From assembly GCA_024280295.1 (NCBI GenBank), contig JAJRQK010000033.1:1-43109 (forward strand): a DNA stretch of 43,109 nucleotides, in the 5' to 3' direction. Each line of letters opens with the position of its first letter. Positions within the stretch are counted from its first letter, which is position 1. The DNA is from Bacteroidota bacterium (lineage in GTDB: Bacteria > Bacteroidota > Bacteroidia > Flavobacteriales_D > Crocinitomicaceae). Positions 36,786 through 43,109 of the stretch are shown one piece after another. Made by a program: the position numbers and the translations under genes. Under the pieces are notes generated by a model. The model ran no database searches. It was not told the origin of the DNA and saw only the letters and a list, made by a program, of their open reading frames with translations.

Positions 36786-37835
36786 TCACTTTCTTGATTC
36801 TAAATACTCGTACGCTTTCTGAATTTTTATGAATCGCTCTTCCGCTATCTTTTGTTGTGCTTTTGAAGCTGTAGCGAAGCGATCTGGATGGTGTAATTTT
36901 ACAAGTCCGCGATATGCCTTTTTTATTTCATCCATCTTGGCCTGTGAAGATACACCTAGTACCTTTGAACATCGTTCGAGTTCACTCGACCTTCTACTGA
37001 TTGTTGGGCGAGATTGTTGCTCTCTTTGACGATCTCTCCATTCATAGCGTGTGTACATACTTAGAATACTTTCTAAATCTTTTTTACTTAAATCAAGTAA
37101 TTCACTGAACTTGATGATAATTGCCTTCTCGCTAGAATTAAGATCCCCATCAATAACTGCTAGACCAGCTAAAAAATAGAGTACTTGAATTCGTTCATGT
37201 TTTGGAAGGTGTACCTTTAACCATTTTGCTGCGACATCTAGTTTTATTGGTTTTTTATAAGCTTCTCGCAGAATCAGTGAGAAATCGATACTGATGTCAG
37301 GGAAATGCTTCGCGAAATATCGATGAGCGTAAGTAATTTTCTCTTTTTGATTTTGTAAATCATAGCGCATCATCATTCCAGCAAGACGTAAATAGGCTTC
37401 CATCAAATTATCCTCCGAGAATTCGAAATTTTTAGGGATAAGGCCATCATTCCAAGCTTTATCGTTCCTTTTTAATTTTAAGTGATACAAGTAAAAAAAT
37501 AAGGTCATGACTCCTGTAACAATAAGAAAAATCTGCATTTCATTCCTTTTCTCTTCTTCCTTATTTCGATTAATTTCTTCCCATTTACTTATGCTGTAGC
37601 CATAGTAATCGTTCATGTCAAGAATAGAATTGTCTAATTTTTGGCGGAGGAATTCTATATATTTCTTTTCTTGTTTTTGGATCTCCATTTCATAGAGTGC
37701 AAGGATTGTATCATGAAAATTATTGGCGTCATATTCAATTTTAGAAGTTTGTCCCAACAATGATGAAGACAGAAGCAGAGAAGCTATGAGAGAGAGACAT
37801 TGCTTTGTGAAAGACAAGTAAATGGTGCTATTCAT
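36786..37835 (-). CDS. Membrane-anchored TerB/DnaJ-domain protein
   Basis: A 349-residue protein. A signal peptide-like N-terminus (1-28, ...LLGQT) and a membrane helix at about 101-119 put the rest in the cytosol. A TerB-like all-helical domain follows (about 200-265, YFLAGLAVIDGDLNSSEKAIIIKFSELL), then a C-terminal J domain (about 287-347) with the HPD motif H316-P-D318 in KLHHPDRFAT. This is the architecture of DjlA-type co-chaperones that bring DnaK to the membrane. Its ATG overlaps the GH92 stop by 8 nt (ATGAATAG), implying translational coupling at the end of this operon. Confidence 0.82.
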   Translation of the reverse strand: MNSTIYLSFTKQCLSLIASLLLSSSLLGQTSKIEYDANNFHDTILALYEMEIQKQEKKYIEFLRQKLDNSILDMNDYYGYSISKWEEINRNKEEEKRNEMQIFLIVTGVMTLFFYLYHLKLKRNDKAWNDGLIPKNFEFSEDNLMEAYLRLAGMMMRYDLQNQKEKITYAHRYFAKHFPDISIDFSLILREAYKKPIKLDVAAKWLKVHLPKHERIQVLYFLAGLAVIDGDLNSSEKAIIIKFSELLDLSKKDLESILSMYTRYEWRDRQREQQSRPTISRRSSELERCSKVLGVSSQAKMDEIKKAYRGLVKLHHPDRFATASKAQQKIAEERFIKIQKAYEYLESRK

Positions 37836-40800
37836 TTAATAGAATTAGTTCATCAACAAACATCCATGTATCATTACCTGTAGCAAGATGCCATTTTGGA
37901 CATTTCCCTGTACTCCTTACTGTAAAGCGTATTTTCTTGAATGACTGGCTGGTTTTTACATTAATGGTATAATCAACTTGATGCGGGGGAAGATCAGATT
38001 CTTTTTCTTCATTTTGCTTAATCGTTCCTAATTTTACAAATTCATTTCCATCATACGATGCTTCAATAAGAACTTCTCTTGGTAAAAAAATCCATGATTT
38101 CATGTCGCTTAAGCAGCCAATTCCTAGTGTAGTAAGATGCCTCGGAGAGTCAAAACTCACTTCCGCTATAATGTCTTGCGCCAAGTAACCTTGCCAATCA
38201 CCAGTTCTAAATTCATTGTTCCCTCTAATTCCATCAATCAATGTGTATTTTCCTGCTGCCGAATATTGATTCGCATATTCTGACATTAATTCAAGATTTA
38301 TACCTTGATCTCTTTTGACGAAATCATTCGAAATAATGCTACTTTGAACACCCGAACTCACGGTCATCGCACGAACAGTAGTGTTATCATTGATCCAAAA
38401 CGGTTCAGTATAGAATGGAGAATCCAGTGTTGGAGTCGATCCATCTAGCGTAAAATGAATATCATAGTAAATTGAAAATACAACTGATAAAGATAATTTC
38501 AAGGAATCATCAAAGACGCGCTCCTCTTGTTCAAAAAACGGAACGGGGATAACCCCATGAGGTAACTTGGAAAGGGTAGGAGCATGTTCAAAAATCGGGG
38601 TGTTATTCTGGTTTAATTTTCCGAATTCAAGTTCTAGGAGTCCACCTTTGAGTATTTCTGAATGATGTAAATACAGCCTGCTAATTGACTCTCCATTGAG
38701 TTGAATACTTTGAATAATATTATTCGGATTACTTTGATTTAAAGATTTGATAATAAATTTATTACCATTACTAAGGTTAAGTTTCACTTTATCTGATATT
38801 GGTCTTCCTATTTCATAATAAGGATTTCCTGGTGCGATTGAATAGAGTCCCATTGAACTCAAAACATACCATGATGACATCTGTCCACAATCTTCATTTC
38901 CAGAAAGTCCATTAGGTGTATTTGAATACATCTCATCCAGAATTCGGTGGACATACAACTGTGTTTTATAGGGGGAGTTCGTGTAATTATAGAGATATGC
39001 CATGTGATGTGAAGGTTCATTTCCATGGGCATATTGACCAATCAAACCGGTAATATCAACTTGATGTCTTCCTGCTAAATCTGATTTTGTGGTAAACAGT
39101 CGATCTAACCATCCTTCGAGCGAGTCTTTACCACCAAGAAGGTTTCTCAATACACCGATAGCATGAGGAGCATAGAGAGAATATTGCCAGCTATTTGCCT
39201 CCGTGTAATTGAAATTAACCTCAGATGGATCAAATGGACTAAGCCACTGTCCGCTGCGTCTGCCTCGCATGAATTTAGTTTGAGGATCGAAAAGATTGAT
39301 GAAATTAAACGAGCTGTTCAAATATTTTCGAGCTTGTTCAGCGTTTGAGAAGGATCCATATTCAGAAAGAAATTGAGCAATGCAGAAGTCATCATAAGCA
39401 TATTCTAAGGTCTTTGATACAGACTCTGGTTCATCTCCTGCGCTAATAAAACCATTCTTTCGATACGGCATTTTTCCATATTCGTCAAAAGTGGATGTAG
39501 CCAGTAATGCTTCTGATGCTTTTGCAAGATCAAAATTTGTCAAGCCTTTCAAACTGGCATCAGCAATAACGGATGCACTATGGTACCCAATCATACATTC
39601 AGTCTCATTTCCCGCTAGTTCCCATACAGGTAGATCCCCACCTTGGTCGTATTGACGTAAAAAGGTTTGGATAAACTCATTGGTTCGTTTTTCTTGAGTT
39701 AGTGTAAAAAGAGGATGAGTTCCGCGGTAAGTATCCCAGAGCGAGAATACTGTATAGTTAGTTGTTTTTTGTGGATCAAGTTGATGAATTTTTAAATCGC
39801 GTCCACGGTATCTTCCATCCACATCATTGAAAATATTTGGCGCAAGAAATGAATGATAAAGGGAAGTGTAAAAGGTTGTCTTGATATCTTTGTCCTCTGA
39901 TGTGAAATCAATTTTATTTAACTCTTTATCCCACAGATTTAAGGCATTACGCTCTATTATGCGAAATACCCAACTAGGCATTTCCTTTCGAAGATTACTA
40001 CGTGCTCCATTTTCATCCACGGCCGATATTCCTACTTTAAGTAGAATTTTTTTTACCGATTTCGGATAGGTCAAAAGAAGTTTATTCTTCCCGTTTCTTG
40101 TGATCTTTTTTGTTTTACTGAAAGCAATATTTGACTCTAAATAAAAGTAAAAGTGTTGTTCATTTGCCCAGCTTTCAGAAATTCTAAATCCATGGATAGA
40201 TTTTTCATTCAAAATTTCTATTCCTGCTGATAGAACATGGTCACGATGATCTAAATCGATTAAAATATGATGCTCTTCATTATCATTATTGAAGGTGTAT
40301 TCATGCATTCCGCATCGTTCGGAAACTGTTAATCTCACATCAATATTTTCTGAAATCAGCTTAACACTATACATGCCTGGAGTTGCAACTTCATATTCAT
40401 GTGAAAATGAGGAGCCATAGCCATCTTTAATAGAATATCCAGGTTCAATAATCGGTTCTCCAGATTGAGGCACGATAAGCAAATCTCCATAATCTGATAC
40501 ACCAGTTCCACTCAAGTGCGTATGGCTAAATCCGTAAATAATGGAATCTGAGTAGTGATATCCTGAGCATCCATCCCAACCATCAAATCGTGTATCTGGA
40601 CTTAATTGAATCATGCCAAATGGTGTGGAGGCTCCGGGGTATGTATGTCCATGTCCTCCAGTTCCAATAAATGGATTAACAAAGGTAGATTTTTTTTTAG
40701 CAGTCTTTTTTAGTTGTCTAGGAGTAACTGTTCTAGCTGGATTAATGTACTCTTTTCGCTTGTCTTGTGCTCGTTTTAATTCTTCAATCTGACAACCAGC

Positions 40801-40848
40801 ATTGAAAGATGCGATAAGGAGTGTTGCTACTAGAAGTTGCTTTTTCAT
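37828..40848 (-). CDS. GH92 family alpha-mannosidase, exported
   Basis: A 1006-residue calcium-dependent exo-alpha-mannosidase of glycoside hydrolase family 92. Family signatures: FVNPFIGTGGHGHTYPGA and GMIQLSPDTRFDGWDGCSGYHY at the N-terminal beta-sandwich, GNETECMIGYH, YAHGNEPSHHMAYLYN, and GLSGNEDCGQMSSWYVLSSMG in the catalytic (alpha/alpha)6 domain. Beyond about residue 760 follow a chitobiase C-terminal-like strand module (DIHFTLDGSTPTLDSPFY) and an F5/8 type C-like carbohydrate-binding domain ending the protein. The signal is lipoprotein-like with a weak lipobox FNAGC. ATG 40848 overlaps the ROK stop (ATGA), which supports it over the alternative at 40863. Confidence 0.93.
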   Translation of the reverse strand: MKKQLLVATLLIASFNAGCQIEELKRAQDKRKEYINPARTVTPRQLKKTAKKKSTFVNPFIGTGGHGHTYPGASTPFGMIQLSPDTRFDGWDGCSGYHYSDSIIYGFSHTHLSGTGVSDYGDLLIVPQSGEPIIEPGYSIKDGYGSSFSHEYEVATPGMYSVKLISENIDVRLTVSERCGMHEYTFNNDNEEHHILIDLDHRDHVLSAGIEILNEKSIHGFRISESWANEQHFYFYLESNIAFSKTKKITRNGKNKLLLTYPKSVKKILLKVGISAVDENGARSNLRKEMPSWVFRIIERNALNLWDKELNKIDFTSEDKDIKTTFYTSLYHSFLAPNIFNDVDGRYRGRDLKIHQLDPQKTTNYTVFSLWDTYRGTHPLFTLTQEKRTNEFIQTFLRQYDQGGDLPVWELAGNETECMIGYHSASVIADASLKGLTNFDLAKASEALLATSTFDEYGKMPYRKNGFISAGDEPESVSKTLEYAYDDFCIAQFLSEYGSFSNAEQARKYLNSSFNFINLFDPQTKFMRGRRSGQWLSPFDPSEVNFNYTEANSWQYSLYAPHAIGVLRNLLGGKDSLEGWLDRLFTTKSDLAGRHQVDITGLIGQYAHGNEPSHHMAYLYNYTNSPYKTQLYVHRILDEMYSNTPNGLSGNEDCGQMSSWYVLSSMGLYSIAPGNPYYEIGRPISDKVKLNLSNGNKFIIKSLNQSNPNNIIQSIQLNGESISRLYLHHSEILKGGLLELEFGKLNQNNTPIFEHAPTLSKLPHGVIPVPFFEQEERVFDDSLKLSLSVVFSIYYDIHFTLDGSTPTLDSPFYTEPFWINDNTTVRAMTVSSGVQSSIISNDFVKRDQGINLELMSEYANQYSAAGKYTLIDGIRGNNEFRTGDWQGYLAQDIIAEVSFDSPRHLTTLGIGCLSDMKSWIFLPREVLIEASYDGNEFVKLGTIKQNEEKESDLPPHQVDYTINVKTSQSFKKIRFTVRSTGKCPKWHLATGNDTWMFVDELILLNE

Positions 40849-41786
40849 ACTAAATCGTTCCATACAAGTGACGATGCTCCTAAAATTGCGGCATTTTTAT
40901 CATGCAGTGATGAGATTCTTACATCAACCTTATTTTCATATACTTTAAGCATATTGGTATCCATAATTGCTTTTACTTTCTCGCCAAATTGGTCGCCATT
41001 TTGAGCAATTCCGCCAAACAGAACAAATGATTGTGGACTGCTAAAACAAGTGAAATCGGCCAAAGCATTTCCTAAGATGTTTGCTGTGTAATTCACAATT
41101 TCATTCGCAAATAAATCTCCCTGTTCAGCAGCTACAAATACATCACGAGCAGAGGTAGCATCATCTTGTTTTAGTATCGAATGGAATTTATTTTCGGACG
41201 CTAATTCACTAATTGATCTGACTACTCCAGTTGAAGAAGCGTATGTTTCTAAGCATCCTTTTCGCCCACATCCACACTCTCTTCCATTTGGAATTACACG
41301 TATATGCCCATATTCGCCAGCAAATCCATCATCTCCATAAATCAATTTCTTATTGATGACAACACCGCTTCCAAGTCCGGTTCCTAATGTGATCATAACA
41401 AAATGAGTTAAATCAGTTGCACAGCCGTAAATCATTTCACCAATCGCAGCTGCATTAGCGTCATTTGTAAGTAGTGTCGGTTTTTCGAATTTTGCCTTAA
41501 ACATTCCTGCTAATGGAATAATTCCTTTCCACGATAAATTTGGAGCAAAGTCAATTGTCCCAGTGTAATAATTCCCATTAGGTGCTCCTATACCTATCCC
41601 TGCGATAGTTTCCAGTAATCCCGTTTCTTTTATCTTTGAATGAACCGTAGAAATAAGATCGGCTGGATTGGTGTAATCATTCGTTGAAATACTCGTTTCA
41701 AATTTGATATTGCCATCCCTGTCGCAAAGTCCGAAAACAGTGTTGGTCCCTCCAATATCGACTCCAAGAGCTAATTGTGTTTTCAT
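40845..41786 (-). CDS. ROK family sugar kinase/regulator-like protein
   Basis: A 313-residue ROK protein, probably a sugar kinase since no DNA-binding domain is present. The ATP motif is LGVDIGGTNTVF, the catalytic base probably D109 in LLTNDANAAAIGE, and the zinc motif HxCxCxxxxC appears as H161 with C171, C173 and C178 in GRECGCGRKGCLETYAS, followed by E180. The class includes glucokinase, fructokinase and N-acetylmannosamine kinase; the neighbouring GH92 mannosidase suggests mannose, but that is inference. It overlaps the GH92 start by 4 nt and follows the Ycf48-like gene after 52 nt. Confidence 0.9.
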   Translation of the reverse strand: MKTQLALGVDIGGTNTVFGLCDRDGNIKFETSISTNDYTNPADLISTVHSKIKETGLLETIAGIGIGAPNGNYYTGTIDFAPNLSWKGIIPLAGMFKAKFEKPTLLTNDANAAAIGEMIYGCATDLTHFVMITLGTGLGSGVVINKKLIYGDDGFAGEYGHIRVIPNGRECGCGRKGCLETYASSTGVVRSISELASENKFHSILKQDDATSARDVFVAAEQGDLFANEIVNYTANILGNALADFTCFSSPQSFVLFGGIAQNGDQFGEKVKAIMDTNMLKVYENKVDVRISSLHDKNAAILGASSLVWNDLV

Positions 41787-41838
41787 TTAGTCAAGTTATT
41801 TTCGAAAGAATTAAATATAGGTAATTCAATTGAGATCA

Positions 41839-42876
41839 CTATTCCTTCGTTTCTGAATGAATCAAATCAAATAACTGAATTTCCCCTTCTTTAGTTGTTG
41901 CCACCAACTTAGTTTCGTTTGCACCAAGTGAATAATAGACTCCATCGGCAAAAGGAATCCAGTTTTCACCTTGATCGAAGGAGAAATCAATTCCATTTCT
42001 ACCAGATGTGTAGTAAACACCTTTTTTTTCGATTACACAAGATCTATATCCTCTGGGGGAATGAATAGAATTGTACCAAGATAAGCCACCATCTCTGGTG
42101 TAGTATGCAGTGTTTAGTTTCAAGTCCGAATTTGCATAGTCTCCGCCAACAATCACTCCAACAGAATCTGAAGAGAAGTGCATTGAGAATGCCCCCGAAG
42201 ATTCACCAGGGTAGAAAGGAAGTACAACTGAGAGCCATGATTTCCCATTATTGGTAGATTTAAAAAATTGGCTTTTCTCTCCGCCAGATATAAAAGCGTA
42301 AGTGCTATCATTAATAATTTGAACATTCGATCCACTAGATGCAAAGCCTGCTTCACCTTTTTCGGCATTCACTTTTCCTTCACAAGCTTTCCAAGTTTCT
42401 CCACTATCATTGGTGTGATATAGGCTAAATTCACCATCTACAGGATCACCCATTATAAAACCTCGATTACCCATCATATCCAAGCCATCAAAGAAAAGTC
42501 CTTTCCACTCAGGAATTGAAACTATTTTAGCTCCACCGCTTGTGTTTAGTCGTACAATTTTGCCATCATCACCAGACTGGATTCCAATTAAAAAGTTCCC
42601 TGACCTTTCAATGTCACGCATTTCTATAAACCCATCCAACTTAAAAATAAGCTGAACCTTCTCTTTGTTAATATTATAGTAGTATATCGATCCGTCTGAG
42701 TTTCCTGAAAACACTTTCGTTCCTTCCACCAATAATCCACGACTGTAAATGGTCGAATTACCACAAAACATAGTTGGGGCTTTCCTGTTTCGCTTGATGT
42801 ACTTCTTTGTTTTGTATTGCGCATTTAGGTTTCCAGCAATGAGCAAGCAAAAAAGGCTAATTAAAATACTTGGCAT
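41839..42876 (-). CDS. Exported Ycf48/Hcf136-like beta-propeller protein
   Basis: A 345-residue exported propeller with repeated FxxTNDSGETWK-type blades (HTNDSGETW, STNNGKSW, TRDGGLSWY, SFDQGENWIPF). Ycf48/Hcf136 is a photosystem II assembly factor in cyanobacteria, so this is a fold match only and not a role. Signal peptide 1-19 ends ...NLNAQ. ATG 42876 is preferred over GTG 42888; with it the gene still overlaps the acyltransferase end by 20 nt. It has no sorting domain. It belongs to the minus-strand operon between the acyltransferase and ROK gene. Confidence 0.82.
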   Translation of the reverse strand: MPSILISLFCLLIAGNLNAQYKTKKYIKRNRKAPTMFCGNSTIYSRGLLVEGTKVFSGNSDGSIYYYNINKEKVQLIFKLDGFIEMRDIERSGNFLIGIQSGDDGKIVRLNTSGGAKIVSIPEWKGLFFDGLDMMGNRGFIMGDPVDGEFSLYHTNDSGETWKACEGKVNAEKGEAGFASSGSNVQIINDSTYAFISGGEKSQFFKSTNNGKSWLSVVLPFYPGESSGAFSMHFSSDSVGVIVGGDYANSDLKLNTAYYTRDGGLSWYNSIHSPRGYRSCVIEKKGVYYTSGRNGIDFSFDQGENWIPFADGVYYSLGANETKLVATTKEGEIQLFDLIHSETKE

Positions 42877-43109
42877 TGAATTTCTCACGTTGTTCTTCTT
42901 TTAATTGTTTAAGATCTTCTGGGATTTCCCGTTTCCAGCGTTTATGCGACCACAACCATTGATGTGGCTTCGTGTTTATTTCATGTTCTAATATTCGTAT
43001 ATGCGCTTCAGTGATTTCTCCCCATTGGCATTGTTTAGGATCATCGGCGATTAATTTTAACTCCATTCTGTAATGACCTCGCCGCTCTTTTCTTGTAGCA
43101 AAGTAAAGA
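42857..43109 (-). CDS. Lipid A biosynthesis-type acyltransferase (LpxL/HtrB family), C-terminal part
   Basis: The window ends inside this gene; only the last 80-odd residues are present. The segment GHYRMELKLIADDP and QWLWSHKRWKREIP matches the C-terminal end of lysophospholipid/lipid A acyltransferases, in which PxxWxWxHRRWK is a family signature. The missing N-terminal part should hold the membrane anchor and the HxxxxD/E catalytic motif. The reading frame is open to the edge at 43109. The stop at 42857 lies 20 nt within the Ycf48-like gene, so the operon continues from upstream of the window. Confidence 0.8.
   Translation of the reverse strand, partial: LYFATRKERRGHYRMELKLIADDPKQCQWGEITEAHIRILEHEINTKPHQWLWSHKRWKREIPEDLKQLKEEQREKFNAKYFN

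Overview
The window looks like chromosome from a low-GC member of the Bacteroidota, most likely order Flavobacteriales. I base this on type IX secretion (T9SS) C-terminal sorting domains, the lack of Shine-Dalgarno sequences, repeated promoter -7 elements of the Bacteroidota form TAnnTTTG, and gene families such as DUF6702 next to an M1 peptidase. A family-level assignment (for example Crocinitomicaceae/Cryomorphaceae) would be a guess. Most genes are housekeeping or ordinary cell-envelope genes. I see no transposase, integrase, CRISPR array, tRNA or rRNA.

Layout. 1-4.6 kb: M20 dipeptidase, a DUF3820 protein, a secreted fasciclin-domain protein and a large T9SS-exported sialidase-like protein. 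4.6-5.5 kb: a gene-poor stretch with an unrecognised 59-residue ORF closed by a strong terminator, then a small XRE regulator whose start region carries an 11-bp inverted repeat. 5.5-17.4 kb: mnmA, a secreted CarboxypepD_reg-like protein, the M1 peptidase/DUF6702 pair, proC, a FabH-like synthase, pyrG-yidC (ended by an exceptional perfect hairpin) and a secreted protein resembling the polymorphic toxin type 23 domain. 17.5-30 kb: LytS/LytTR two-component pair, CvfB-UspA pair, rpe, a lipoprotein L,D-transpeptidase, rhomboid-aminotransferase pair, YchJ-like protein, cold-shock protein, GRAM-like protein, DEAD-box helicase, GNAT. 29.8-31.7 kb: ECF sigma factor with an overlapping membrane partner (probable anti-sigma) and a VOC protein.

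31.7-36.8 kb is the most unusual part. Two decayed T9SS cargo genes (frameshift, in-frame stop, lost body) lie beside a well-formed SRP RNA gene on the minus strand, followed by ferredoxin and LuxC-type acyl-CoA reductase (divergent), a three-PAS SpoIIE phosphatase and an Rrf2 regulator broken in poly-A runs. 36.8-43.1 kb is a tightly packed minus-strand operon: lipid A-type acyltransferase (cut by the window edge), Ycf48-like propeller, ROK sugar kinase, GH92 alpha-mannosidase and a membrane DnaJ/TerB protein, with overlaps that imply coupled expression.

Many starts were moved inward from the longest reading frame, because the longer start lies inside or upstream of a -7 element or ahead of a clear signal peptide. 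The SRP RNA gives an internal ruler: its 5' end lies 6 nt after the -7 element. By that ruler several mRNAs have leaders of about 7-20 nt, and lytS may be leaderless.
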